Origin: Achromobacter xylosoxidans
GTDB lineage: Bacteria > Pseudomonadota > Gammaproteobacteria > Burkholderiales > Burkholderiaceae_B
Assembly: GCF_014490035.1 (NCBI RefSeq)
Contig: NZ_CP061008.1
Span: 1,612,001 to 1,676,000, forward strand
DNA: 64,000 nt
Direction: 5' to 3'
The notes beneath the pieces were generated by a model that was given only the letters and a program-made list of their open reading frames with translations, was not told the DNA's origin and ran no database searches. The position numbers were made by a program, and so were the translations under genes. This document shows positions 16,504 to 25,606 of this stretch, one piece after another. The number at the start of each line of letters is the position of its first letter. The first letter of the stretch is position 1.

Positions 16504-18288
16504 ATGAACTTTCTAAATGCAGCTCCCCGGTTTTTCTTCTTTACCGGCAAAGGCGGGGTCGGCAAGACCTCGCTGGCTTGCGCGGCGGCCGTCTTGCTGG
16601 CGGAGCAGGGCAGGCGAGTGCTGTTGGTCAGCACCGATCCCGCATCGAACGTGGGCCAGGTATTCGGCGTTGACATCGGCAACCACATCACCGCGATTGC
16701 CGCCGTGCGCAACCTGTCGGCGCTGGAAATTGACCCGCAAGGCGCGGCCCAACAGTACCGGGACCGAATCGTGAACCCGGTGCGCGGCGTCTTGCCCGAC
16801 GATGTGGTGCGGGGCATTGAAGAATCCTTGTCGGGCGCCTGCACCACGGAGATTGCGGCGTTTGACGAGTTCACCTCTTTGCTGACGGACTCAAGCCTGA
16901 CGTCGGACTTCGATCACGTCATTTTCGACACGGCGCCCACCGGGCATACCATCCGCCTGCTGCAGTTGCCGGGAGCCTGGAGCAGCTTTCTGGACGCTGG
17001 CCAAGGCGATGCGTCATGCCTGGGGCCGCTGGCCGGCCTGGAAAAGCAACGTTCCCAGTACCGCGAAGCGGTCGCGGCGTTGGCGGACCCGCAACGCACG
17101 CGCCTGGTGCTGGTCGCGCGCGCGCAGCGGGCCACGCTGGAAGAGGCCGCGCGGACCAGCCTGGAGTTGGCGGGCATCGGGCTGTTGCAGCAGCACCTGG
17201 TCATTAATGGTGTCCTGCCTGCCGCGGCCGTCCAGCATGACGATCTGGCCGCGGCCGTCTATGCCCGAGAGCAGGCAGCCATCGAAGCCATGCCCGCACC
17301 GCTTGTGGCCTTGCCCAAGGACCAGGTCACCTTGAAAGCCTTCAACGTCGTTGGGCTGGAAGCCTTGCGCCACCTGCTCACCGACGCCGCGCTTGATGCC
17401 GACGAGCCGAACCGTGTTGACGTTCCCAAGATCGAAGCCCCTGATCTGGCATCGCTGGTTGATGGCATTGCCGCCGACGGGCACGGCCTGGTCATGGTGA
17501 TGGGCAAGGGCGGCGTGGGCAAAACCACGCTGGCCGCGGCGATCGCGGTCAACCTTGCGGAACGCGGCCTGGCGGTGCACCTGACCACGTCGGATCCCGC
17601 GGCGCATCTGGCACGCACGCTGGAAGGCACGCTACCCAATCTGACGGTCAGCCGCATTGACCCGCGAGTCGAAACCGAGCGCTACCAGCAGCACGTATTG
17701 GCGACCAAAGGCGCCAAGCTGGACGCGCACGGCAAGGCCTTGCTGGAAGAGGATTTGCGTTCGCCATGCACCGAGGAAATTGCCGTGTTCGGCGCGTTTT
17801 CCCGCATCGTGCGCGAGGCCGGCACCAAGTTCGTCATCATGGATACCGCGCCCACCGGCCACACCTTGCTGCTGCTGGATGCAACCGGCGCCTATCACCG
17901 GGACATCGCCCGCCAGATGTCGGGCAGCAATGTCCACTACACCACGCCGATGATGCAATTGCAGGACCCCACGCAGACCAAGGTGTTGCTGGTCACCCTG
18001 GCGGAGACCACGCCCGTGCTGGAAGCCGCCAATCTTCAGGAAGACCTGCGCCGCGCCGGCATCGAGCCCTGGGCCTGGCTGGTCAATAGCAGCATCGCCG
18101 CGGCGGGGCCGACATCGGCCTTGCTACGCCAACGCGCCTTCAATGAACTGCGCGAAATGGACGGCATCGCCAAGCAACACGCGAAGCGATACGCCGTCGT
18201 GCCATTGCTGAAGACCGAACCCGTCGGCATCGAGCGCCTGCGGCAATTGGCCAGCCACCATCATGACGCCGCGCCAAGCCTTGCGTAG
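16504..18288 (+). CDS. arsA: Arsenite-transporting ATPase ArsA
   Basis: A 594-residue soluble ATPase made of two homologous halves. Each half has a deviant Walker A: TGKGGVGKTS (from residue 14) and MGKGGVGKTT (about residue 335). The signal-transduction DTAPTGHT motif occurs in both halves. Cysteines that bind arsenite in known ArsA are seen in GACTTEIAAF, DASCLGPL and SPCTEEIAVF. It drives arsenite export through ArsB. Translation starts 10 bases after arsD, following a GGGACGG-like site. Confidence 0.95.
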   Translation: MNFLNAAPRFFFFTGKGGVGKTSLACAAAVLLAEQGRRVLLVSTDPASNVGQVFGVDIGNHITAIAAVRNLSALEIDPQGAAQQYRDRIVNPVRGVLPDDVVRGIEESLSGACTTEIAAFDEFTSLLTDSSLTSDFDHVIFDTAPTGHTIRLLQLPGAWSSFLDAGQGDASCLGPLAGLEKQRSQYREAVAALADPQRTRLVLVARAQRATLEEAARTSLELAGIGLLQQHLVINGVLPAAAVQHDDLAAAVYAREQAAIEAMPAPLVALPKDQVTLKAFNVVGLEALRHLLTDAALDADEPNRVDVPKIEAPDLASLVDGIAADGHGLVMVMGKGGVGKTTLAAAIAVNLAERGLAVHLTTSDPAAHLARTLEGTLPNLTVSRIDPRVETERYQQHVLATKGAKLDAHGKALLEEDLRSPCTEEIAVFGAFSRIVREAGTKFVIMDTAPTGHTLLLLDATGAYHRDIARQMSGSNVHYTTPMMQLQDPTQTKVLLVTLAETTPVLEAANLQEDLRRAGIEPWAWLVNSSIAAAGPTSALLRQRAFNELREMDGIAKQHAKRYAVVPLLKTEPVGIERLRQLASHHHDAAPSLA

Positions 18289-18351
18289 TTACCCACGTAT
18301 TGACCCTTTATCGCTTCAACCTTCAATCCACAAATAAAAAGAGTTCGCCCA

Positions 18352-19632
18352 ATGTTTGCTGCAATAGCAATTTTTGTTCTAACGCTCGTGCTCGTGATCT
18401 GGCAGCCCCGTGGCCTGGGGATCGGGTGGAGCGCCAGTTTGGGCGCGGTCGTTGCGCTTATCGCCGGCGTGGTGCACATCGGCGACATCCCGGTGGTGTG
18501 GAATATTGTCTGGAACGCCACCGCCACCTTTATTGCCGTCATCATCATCAGCCTGTTGCTGGACGAGGCGGGCTTTTTTGAATGGGCTGCGTTGCATGTG
18601 GCACGATGGGGCAAAGGTAGCGGCCGGGCGTTGTTCGCGCTGATCGTCTTGCTGGGCGCGGCGGTCGCTGCGCTCTTTGCGAACGACGGCGCCGCGCTGA
18701 TCCTGACTCCCATCGTCATGGCCATGTTGCTGGCGCTGGGCTTCAGCCCCGCCGCCACCTTGGCCTTCGTGATGGCGGCAGGCTTCATCGCGGATACCGC
18801 CAGCTTGCCGTTGATTGTGTCCAATCTGGTGAATATCGTTTCCGCCGACTTCTTCGACATCGGCTTCAACCGTTATGCCGCGGTGATGGTGCCTGTCAAT
18901 TTCGTTGCGGTGGCAGCGACCTTGGCGGTGCTGATGCTGTATTTTCGCAAAAGCATTCCCGCGCGGTACGACGCTGGCCAGCTCAAGCAGCCCGTGGCTG
19001 CCATCCGCGACGCGGGTACCTTTCGCGCCGGCTGGGTCGTGCTGGTGTTACTGCTGATCGGTTTTTTCGGCCTGGAGCCACTGGGCGTGCCAGTTAGCGC
19101 CGTGGCGGCCGCCGGCGCGGCAATCCTTCTGCTGGTTGCGGGCCGTGGCCATATCATTAGCACCCGCAAGGTCATACGCGAAGCCCCGTGGCAGATCGTT
19201 ATCTTCTCGTTGGGGATGTACCTGGTCGTTTACGGCCTGCGCAACGCCGGGCTGACCCAATATCTGGCTGATCTGCTGAGCGGGTTCGCGGAGCAGGGGA
19301 TCTGGACTGCCACGATCGGTACGGGCCTGGTGGCGGCATTCCTGTCGTCCATCATGAATAACATGCCGACCGTGCTGGTAGGCGCCTTGTCGATTGATGC
19401 CAGCCAGGCCAGTGGCGTTGTCAGGGAAGCGATGGTCTACGCCAATGTGATCGGGAGCGATCTGGGGCCGAAGATCACCCCGATCGGGAGCCTGGCGACT
19501 TTGCTTTGGCTGCATGTGCTGGAACGCAAAGGCACCGTGATCTCGTGGGGCTATTACTTCAAAGTTGGCATTGTGCTGACGCTGCCGGTGCTTCTGGTGA
19601 CGCTGGCTGTATTGGCAATAAGGCTAGGGTAA
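18352..19632 (+). CDS. arsB: Arsenite efflux permease ArsB
   Basis: A 426-residue ArsB of the ArsB/NhaD ion-transporter superfamily, with about 12 membrane segments. Family features include [19 protein letters not shown] and [19 protein letters not shown], and the end is hydrophobic. With ArsA it forms an ATP-driven arsenite pump; alone it can use the proton gradient. It lies 63 bases after arsA, as the last gene of arsR-arsC-arsD-arsA-arsB. An IS1182-type element begins 79 bases later. Confidence 0.94.
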   Translation: MFAAIAIFVLTLVLVIWQPRGLGIGWSASLGAVVALIAGVVHIGDIPVVWNIVWNATATFIAVIIISLLLDEAGFFEWAALHVARWGKGSGRALFALIVLLGAAVAALFANDGAALILTPIVMAMLLALGFSPAATLAFVMAAGFIADTASLPLIVSNLVNIVSADFFDIGFNRYAAVMVPVNFVAVAATLAVLMLYFRKSIPARYDAGQLKQPVAAIRDAGTFRAGWVVLVLLLIGFFGLEPLGVPVSAVAAAGAAILLLVAGRGHIISTRKVIREAPWQIVIFSLGMYLVVYGLRNAGLTQYLADLLSGFAEQGIWTATIGTGLVAAFLSSIMNNMPTVLVGALSIDASQASGVVREAMVYANVIGSDLGPKITPIGSLATLLWLHVLERKGTVISWGYYFKVGIVLTLPVLLVTLAVLAIRLG

Positions 19633-19711
19633 AGAAAGTCTGGGTGCATGCATGTCAGATGAAGACCGCTTCTGGTCGGTCGCAGACCTTACCGGCCGTT
19701 CGCTCCCGACC

Positions 19712-21386
19712 GAGGCTGTGTGAAAACTCTTCACGGCTCTCACTAATTAAAATTGGCCAACCCGTTTGAGCGAGATGGCGATGAAGCGATTCATCGAAGG
19801 CGAAGTCCGAACCCAGGTCACATTATTGCCAGAATGCCTGGACGACTACATCGACGAGGACAATCCGATACGGATTGTCGATGTCTTCGTCGATGAGATT
19901 GATCTCCTGTCGCTCGGTTTTAGTGGCGTCGATCCTGCTGCTACGGGTCGGCCCGCCTATCACCCCGCCGTTCTGCTGAAGCTCTATATCTACGGGTACC
20001 TTAACCGTATCCAGTCCAGTCGTCGTTTGGAGCGGGAAGCCCAACGCAATATTGAGTTGATGTGGCTGATTGGCCGGCTGGCTCCACACTTCAAGACTAT
20101 CGCCGACTTCCGCCGCAACAACGGCGTCGGCATACGCAATGTCTGCAAACGCTTTATCGCCATGTGCAGGCAATTGAAGATCTTCTCGCAAGCCATGGTT
20201 GCCATCGACGGCATCAAGTTTAAAGCAGTCAACAGTCGCGACCGCAACGTGACTCCAGGCAAAATCGACCGGCGCCAGGAACAGATCGAACAGAGCATTC
20301 AGCGTTACCTTGATGCACTGGCGACCGCCGACCGCACCCAGCCAGCGGAAGCCGAGGCCAAGACCGATCGGCTACGGGAGAAAATACGAAAGTTGCGCGA
20401 ACAGATGCAGCAACTCGACGGGATGAAGGAGCAGTTAAAGAGCCTGCCCGACGGACAGATATCCCTCACAGATCCCGACGCGCGCTCAATGATGTCCCAA
20501 GCCACGGGGTCAGGCCTGGTCGGCTACAACGTCCAGACTGCTGTTGACGCAGAGCACCACATGATTGTTGCGCACGAGGTGACGAACATAGGCAACGATC
20601 GTGCGCAGCTAAGCAAGATGGCGAGTGCTGCCGGTGAAGAAATGGGGCACCAGAACTTGCAAGCATTCGCGGATCGGGGCTACTTCAATGGCCCAGAGAT
20701 CAAGGCCTGCGAGGATGCTGGAATAGCGGTATTTGTACCCAAGCCAATGACATCGAACGCCAAGGCGGAGGGGAGATTCGACAAGACCGACTTCATATAT
20801 ATCGCGCAGGACGACGAATATCAGTGCCCGGCAGGCGAGCGCGCGATCCATAGATTCGCTACGGTGGAGAAGGGACTTGATCTGCACATTTACTGGCCCA
20901 GCGCTTGCCCCCGATGCCCGCTCAAACAACAGTGCACGACCAGCAGCTATCGACGTATCCGCCGATGGGAGCATGAAGATGTGTTGGAGCGAGTTCAGGA
21001 ACGTCTTGATCGTAAGCCCGACGCGATGACGTTGCGGCGCCGCACCGTCGAGCACGTATTCGGCACGCTGAAACACTGGATGGGTTCAACACACTTCCTG
21101 ACCCGGACGTTGGCGCATGTGAGTACCGAGATGAGCCTGTATGTGCTTGCCTATAACCTCAAGCGGCTAATGCGCGTTTTGGGTATCGCGGGAACGATGA
21201 AAGCAATGAGATCGGTGGGGGCATGAGCCTTTTTAAACGCTGATGAGCCTCCCAGCTACGACTAGGCACGAGAAAAGCACGAGGGGGCCGATCAATATAT
21301 GACTGGATGACGCTGCACGTGCAATGAAGCTCTTGAGCCCGAGCACTCGGCATATTCCTGCATCGCATGCGTTTCCACACAGCCTC
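19712..21386 (+). mobile_element. IS1182-family insertion sequence
   Basis: A 1675-bp element. The left end GAGGCTGTGTGAAAAC (19712-19727) and right end GTTTCCACACAGCCTC (21371-21386) are inverted repeats with one mismatch in 16. GACC flanks both sides (19708-19711 and 21387-21390), a likely 4-bp target duplication, so this looks like a simple and fairly recent insertion. The single transposase gene is intact. Confidence 0.85.
19775..21226 (+). CDS. IS1182-family transposase
   Basis: A 483-residue DDE transposase. The N-terminal domain (DUF772 type, HPAVLLKLYIYGYLNRIQSSRRLE) lies around residues 70-90. The DDE core has MVAIDGIKFKAVNS (first Asp), LQAFADRGYFNGPEI (second Asp) and RRTVEHVFGTLKHW (Glu). 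A four-Cys segment (QCPAGE, CPRCPLKQQC) lies in between, as in the family. The frame is open from a TTG at 19766, but ATG 19775 is the better start. It appears complete. Confidence 0.9.
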   Translation: MAMKRFIEGEVRTQVTLLPECLDDYIDEDNPIRIVDVFVDEIDLLSLGFSGVDPAATGRPAYHPAVLLKLYIYGYLNRIQSSRRLEREAQRNIELMWLIGRLAPHFKTIADFRRNNGVGIRNVCKRFIAMCRQLKIFSQAMVAIDGIKFKAVNSRDRNVTPGKIDRRQEQIEQSIQRYLDALATADRTQPAEAEAKTDRLREKIRKLREQMQQLDGMKEQLKSLPDGQISLTDPDARSMMSQATGSGLVGYNVQTAVDAEHHMIVAHEVTNIGNDRAQLSKMASAAGEEMGHQNLQAFADRGYFNGPEIKACEDAGIAVFVPKPMTSNAKAEGRFDKTDFIYIAQDDEYQCPAGERAIHRFATVEKGLDLHIYWPSACPRCPLKQQCTTSSYRRIRRWEHEDVLERVQERLDRKPDAMTLRRRTVEHVFGTLKHWMGSTHFLTRTLAHVSTEMSLYVLAYNLKRLMRVLGIAGTMKAMRSVGA

Positions 21387-21402
21387 GACCCGTTGCGGAC
21401 AC

Positions 21403-21546
21403 TCAGTCGGCGTAAAGTGGCTCATGGCCCCATCGACTGAATACGTCGACCAGGTCCCGACGCTCGGCATAGAGAGCCTTCATGTGGCGCAAATGCAGCA
21501 GGAAGTTCCCGTCGGAAATAAACTCCGTAACAGTCATCGGGATGGT
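21403..21546 (-). pseudogene. MocR/PdxR-like regulator remnant
   Basis: About 45 codons on the minus strand encode TVTEFISDGNFLLHLRHMKALYAERRDLV, which should be read in two parts: TVTEFISDGNFLLHLR and HMKALYAERRDLV. This matches the C-terminal aminotransferase region of MocR-type regulators (usually DFIAEGHF..H..RMR.LY..RR). A stop follows soon after, and no N-terminal domains are present. It lies next to the right end of the IS1182 element. It is probably a decayed fragment; recognition is by memory of the family motif only. Confidence 0.35.
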
Positions 21547-21566
21547 TGGGCCCTAGTTGCTCCAAA

Positions 21567-22682
21567 TTAAATGGGGGCTCCTGTCAGCGTGCAAATTGCA
21601 ACGGGGATCGCGTTTCCATGATCTGGCATCCGCACCGCCCATGGATAGGGTACGGGGTCTGTACGTTCGTATTGGTACACGAGTAGTTCCGGCATCAAGC
21701 GCTCGTCGTAAGTCGTACCCAATCGAATTGCCAAGCTCGCAGGAGAAGCCAATACGAGATGGATTCGCCTGATGCCCTTTTCCATCAACTGTTGGATCGC
21801 GTCTCTGAACGACGCGGCGATTGCCCGTTGCTTCTCTTCAGACCAATAAACATCTGTGCGTAAAAGTACCGCTTGCAGATGGGAAACGGAAATACCGGGG
21901 AACGCTTTTCTTACGGCAGGTATGTCCACCGGATAAGAGAGCGAAACCGCCAGAACTACTTCGTCTTGATTCAACGTAAGTTCGCTGACATCTAACGGTA
22001 GCGTTCGATGACTGTCGTCCGGGCCATCAATTCCGCGCCAATGGCCAGTATTTCGATCCCAGTCGTAAATCGCGATTCTAGACTCATCCTCTAACAGCAT
22101 TCCGGCCAAAAATAATGCTGGGACCGCTGCGAGGCCGCCTACCGCAACGGAAACGTCGCTACTGTCGCGACCGGCGGAAAGCGTTTCCACTGAAGATCTA
22201 AGTGTCGAGAGCTTTTGAAGAAGAAGTTTTGGACTCACTCGTTCACCTTCCGCACTCGGTCTGAAGTCGAGCAACACCCAATTTCGATTGCTGGGTAGCG
22301 GGCCAAGGTCCGCATCTTTCGCTGGCGTATCAGGACTTAAATGGAGTCCTCTGAGCTCAACCACAATGGCAATCTGACGCGAGTTCTTCCTCGACTCGCG
22401 CCAAAAATCGAGTAGGTAAACGACTAGTCCAATTGCGATGAGAAGGGCGCCAATACAATAAGCGAAGTTTGATAGAAATTGAGAAACGCTGTCGCCCGTT
22501 GAAACAGCGAATGACCACTCCGCGTCGGAGCTTCGATACGAGAGCTTCGCGATCCAGCTCACGCCAATTGTCGCCAAAATTATGGCTACCCCAAATCCAA
22601 CCAGCCTGGGTCCAAACGTCCGCGGCCGATAGAAAACGTAGTCAATGAGACGACTGAAGAATTTATGAATGAGTTGTCTCAT
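21567..22682 (-). CDS. CBASS effector with two TM segments and SAVED domain (Cap14-like)
   Basis: A 371-residue protein. Two transmembrane helices lie near residues 27-45 and 70-91. A C-terminal SAVED domain follows (about 150-370), with markers such as LAVSLSYPVDIPAVR, IRRIHLVLASPASLAIRLG and the ending LLVYQYER. In CBASS anti-phage systems SAVED domains sense cyclic oligonucleotides and the TM part disrupts the inner membrane. The start lies 5 bases after a CD-NTase stop, the usual operon order. The effector gene is complete, but its partner is truncated at 23696, so the system is probably inactive. Confidence 0.75.
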   Translation of the reverse strand: MRQLIHKFFSRLIDYVFYRPRTFGPRLVGFGVAIILATIGVSWIAKLSYRSSDAEWSFAVSTGDSVSQFLSNFAYCIGALLIAIGLVVYLLDFWRESRKNSRQIAIVVELRGLHLSPDTPAKDADLGPLPSNRNWVLLDFRPSAEGERVSPKLLLQKLSTLRSSVETLSAGRDSSDVSVAVGGLAAVPALFLAGMLLEDESRIAIYDWDRNTGHWRGIDGPDDSHRTLPLDVSELTLNQDEVVLAVSLSYPVDIPAVRKAFPGISVSHLQAVLLRTDVYWSEEKQRAIAASFRDAIQQLMEKGIRRIHLVLASPASLAIRLGTTYDERLMPELLVYQYERTDPVPYPWAVRMPDHGNAIPVAICTLTGAPI

Positions 22683-22687
22683 GGTAC

Positions 22688-23696
22688 CTACTTAACATTA
22701 ACGACAAAAGCGCCGCTGCGTGCTGCCAAATGGCGGTTCTTGACGATAAAACACTCTATGGTGTGTGATCCAACATACGCGGCGTCTTCTTTATGAGTAA
22801 TGTCCCCGCGCTCCACCTTGCCTTGGTCGAATCCTCCTCGGAGTTTTCCCGCAGCAGTAGCTTCGGCCCCCGTATTTACGACCTGCCAGTACACTTCATA
22901 TGGTTGCGGTATGTCAGTTGTCACTTGAAAACTCAAGGAAGCCCCTTTGACTAGCGGCTGGCCGTTCGAATGCAAGCGCATGGGCCTGGAAAATCCTTGA
23001 CCCGTCCATGTGACTTTAGAGATCGACACGCTTCCGACCTGTCCTTTGGGCCACGGTGCCGACTGCTTGTGAGCGGCGGCGAAAAGGTTAACGGCAGCAC
23101 CATAGATTCTTGCGAGACTGGTCGATCGTCTGCCTGCCCCTCCGCTTGCGGCGCGGGCTTGACGTTCGCCGAACGACTGGCTAGCTGCCTCGACAATTCT
23201 CTGAGGGTTTTGCTGCGCGGCGATTATGGAAATGTCTTCGCGGACTTTGCGAAGCCAGGCATAAAAGCTTGCGCGCTTCTCCGGCGCATTTTGCCAACGA
23301 TCAGCAAAATTTTCTTGCGGATCTGTAGGATTGCAGATCCGCACATTGCCCGCCGGATCAAAGGAAATGTGTGACTCCATCCTTTGGAGAATTCCTAATA
23401 CGGCTTCTACGGCAGTTCTTTCGCCAAAGTAGGACAGGCCAGCCAGCGTTGTAATAATGACCGAAATCGGCTTGTGCTCAGGCCTTCCCGCGAACATGAC
23501 ATCGCGGTGCCGCTTTAGAATCTGCACCGCTTGTTGTAGTGGAGTCTTGACTGCGTACGACGGGATTTCTTCAACGTTGGCTTGGGCCTCTAGGGCCATG
23601 GCGGCTCTGATTTGACGATAGTTAATCGCCATCCTTGAACGAAACCACTTGGTATAGCCCCTAGGATTGGAATGTGGCCATTGCGCGGTAATGGAC
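22688..23696 (-). pseudogene. CD-NTase (CBASS cyclase), N-terminal half lost
   Basis: About 335 codons remain. The first native residues (WPHSNPRGYTKWFRSRM) match the segment after the catalytic palm of CD-NTases, where S/D-P-R/K-G-Y precedes the helical domain. The helical domain follows (about QILKRHRDVMF to ILQRMESHISF), and the C terminus is an Ig-like sensor domain of the AGS-C type (SLSFQVTTDIPQPYEVYWQVVN). The catalytic GS and DxD motifs that make the cyclic oligonucleotide are missing, because the gene stops at the end of the IS3-family element. No N-terminal half is found on the other side of that element. The protein cannot be an active cyclase. Confidence 0.75.
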
Positions 23697-23745
23697 TGAA
23701 TCACACCGGGTTTCGTGGAGGCCTCAACTCTTGAGAGAATGAGGC

Positions 23746-24069
23746 ATGAAAAAATCCAACAGCTACTCCCCAGAAGTCCGTGAACGCGCCGTGCGCATGG
23801 TTCTGGAGAACGTGAACGACTACCCATCCGAATGGGCAGCGATCGAATCCATTGCGCCCAAGATCGGTTGTGTTCCGCAAACGCTGCACAGCTGGGTGCG
23901 CAAGTATCAAACTGACCTGGGGCGCAAGCCCGGGCAGACCACTGAGGAACGGGAGCGGATCAAGGCGCTGGAACGCGAGAACCGGGAACTGCGCAAAGCG
24001 AACGAGATTCTGCGCCTGGCCAGTGCGTATTTTGCCCAGGCGGAGCTCGACCGCTGCAACAAACCCTGA
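23746..24069 (+). CDS. IS3-family OrfA
   Basis: A 107-residue helix-turn-helix protein that binds the element ends. It has [41 protein letters not shown] (helix-turn-helix) and a leucine-zipper region ([20 protein letters not shown]). It ends just as orfB opens in the -1 frame, so a programmed frameshift probably makes the OrfAB transposase. Confidence 0.9.
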   Translation: MKKSNSYSPEVRERAVRMVLENVNDYPSEWAAIESIAPKIGCVPQTLHSWVRKYQTDLGRKPGQTTEERERIKALERENRELRKANEILRLASAYFAQAELDRCNKP

Positions 24070-24968
24070 ACGCTTTTGTCGACGAGTACCGGGACCAGTA
24101 CGGAGTCGAGTCGATCTGTCGCGTTATCCAGATCGCTCCGTCCGGTTACTACCTGCATGCCGCCAAAGCCCGTCAACCCGAACTGCGAAGCGCCCGTGCC
24201 AAGCAGGACGAGCTGTTGAGCGATGAAATCCAACGCGTCTGGGATGACAATATGCAGTGCTATGGCGTCGTGAAAGTCTGGAAGCAGCTCAAGCGGGAGG
24301 GCATTGATATTGCTCGATGCACGGTACAGCGGCTGATGCGTCAGCTGGGCCTGCAGGGTGTTCGTCGCGGTCTTGTGATCCGTACCACGACGCCTGATGG
24401 AAGCGTGATCTGTCCGCTGGATATGGTCCAGCGACAGTTCCATGCGGATCGACCCAATCAGCTATGGGTGTCCGACTTTACTTATGTTTCAACGTGGCAA
24501 GGCTGGCTCTACGTCGCCTTCGTGATCGATGTCTTTGCCCGGCGAATCGTTGGCTGGCGGGTGAGCAACAGGATGCGAACAGACTTCGTTCTGGATGCCC
24601 TGAAGCAAGCGCTGCACGCTCGACAGCCGAGCCGCATGGACGGCCTAATACACCATAGCGACAGGGGTAGCCAATACGTCTCCATCCGATACACGGAGCG
24701 TCTCGCTGAGGCCGGCATAGAGCCCTCTGTAGGCAGCAAAGGCGATAGCTATGACAACGCTTTGGCTGAAACCATCAACGGGTTATACAAAGCGGAGCTG
24801 ATCTATCGGCAGTCCTGGCGTAGTCGCGAAGCCGTGGAAATCGCCACTTTAAAATGGGTTCACTGGTACAACCACCAGCGGTTGCTGAGCTCGATTGGGT
24901 ATATACCCCCGGCAGAAGCTGAGGCAAACTTCTACCAGCAACAATCCGGTCAGGCCATGGCGGCCTGA
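24066..24968 (+). CDS. IS3-family OrfB (transposase catalytic part)
   Basis: About 300 residues of integrase-core transposase in the -1 frame relative to orfA. The HTH_21-type segment comes first ([18 protein letters not shown]). The DDE residues are in [16 protein letters not shown] and [12 protein letters not shown]. There is no good start codon near the beginning, which supports expression as an OrfAB fusion; the first ATG (24216) would lose the N-terminal part. The frame looks intact to its stop. Confidence 0.88.
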   Translation: MNAFVDEYRDQYGVESICRVIQIAPSGYYLHAAKARQPELRSARAKQDELLSDEIQRVWDDNMQCYGVVKVWKQLKREGIDIARCTVQRLMRQLGLQGVRRGLVIRTTTPDGSVICPLDMVQRQFHADRPNQLWVSDFTYVSTWQGWLYVAFVIDVFARRIVGWRVSNRMRTDFVLDALKQALHARQPSRMDGLIHHSDRGSQYVSIRYTERLAEAGIEPSVGSKGDSYDNALAETINGLYKAELIYRQSWRSREAVEIATLKWVHWYNHQRLLSSIGYIPPAEAEANFYQQQSGQAMAA

Positions 24969-25007
24969 CTTAAACGAAATGGCCTCCATAAAACCCGGTG
25001 TGATTCA

Positions 25008-25272
25008 AGCTGTGAAGCTCCCCGCGCTTGCTAATTTGCGAACGGATCGTCTCGGTCGTATCCGTAGTTTCGCGCAGCTGCCTCTTGATGTCGTCCAGAT
25101 CGTCCGACATCGCTGCGTTCGTTGCTCGGGTCTTGAGATAGGCACCAAAGAAAGAACCGGCAGCGGCGACAACTAGCAGGACCGTCATCGACACCAGTTG
25201 CTGCTGCCAGCTTCCCAGTCCGGCCAGGGCATTCGCCAGTTCCTGAATAGCCGCTACGACGCTCTCGTCCAT
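25008..25272 (-). pseudogene. Small membrane protein truncated by the IS3 element
   Basis: The first 88 codons of an unrecognised gene. It has one transmembrane segment (VSMTVLLVVAAAGSFFGAYL, about residues 28-47), then a charged helical region with SDDLDDIKRQLRETTDTTE. This resembles the start of longer membrane-anchored coiled-coil proteins. The last 12 codons of the open frame come from the insertion sequence. The 5' end is intact. It read toward the CBASS remnant and may have belonged to the same defence region; this is inference. Confidence 0.5.
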
Positions 25273-25549
25273 GTGACCTCCCGTTGGATGGAAAGAGTCT
25301 AGTTGAGCCTAGCGTGTCGAGGGGCTCCGGTGTGAGCCCATACATTGCGCCTATCGGTTCGAGCGTTATGCCGACCCGTTGACCCACCCATTAGTCGTTC
25401 ATCGTCGCGAGCCCCCCAGTCGGCCATTGAGATCCTGTACACGGAACGACGGTCGCCGGCACATCGCGACTTCACTCCTTCAAATGATCCACGGGCACTT
25501 TCAAGGCGCAACCCTGTTCAGCGCTTGACGACCTTCAACATCGGCATCT

Positions 25550-25583
25550 AAAATGAAATTCAAATGATTAAAACGAAATTAGA
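25550..25583 (+). promoter_or_regulatory. Two direct repeats AAAAYGAAATTMRA before the AtuA-like gene
   Basis: AAAATGAAATTCAA (25550-25563) and AAAACGAAATTAGA (25570-25583) start exactly 20 bases apart, two helical turns. They lie 24-57 bases before the first gene of the catabolic operon. The same motif occurs at 37030 before an IclR gene. In the rest of 25273-25606 I see no gene. Confidence 0.5.
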
Positions 25584-25606
25584 GAAACGGAAATAGGAGG
25601 CTGGGC

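Larger units (their letters stand above)
23697..25007 (+). mobile_element. IS3-family insertion sequence (IS51-like)
   Basis: A 1311-bp element. The ends TGAATCACACCGGGTTT and its complement AAACCCGGTGTGATTCA form near-perfect inverted repeats, continuing to GGAGGCC with two changes. It encodes overlapping orfA and orfB. The three bases outside each end differ (GAC and AGC), so there is no target duplication. That points to a deletion or recombination next to the element after insertion, which fits the truncated genes on both sides. Confidence 0.85.

Noticed and set aside
22688..23827. Full-length CD-NTase starting at 23827
   Set aside because: The first codons of that frame lie in the IS3-family element; the catalytic motifs are missing.
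24970..25272. Intact 100-residue membrane protein
   Set aside because: Its last 12 codons lie inside the insertion sequence end, so only the first 88 codons are native.
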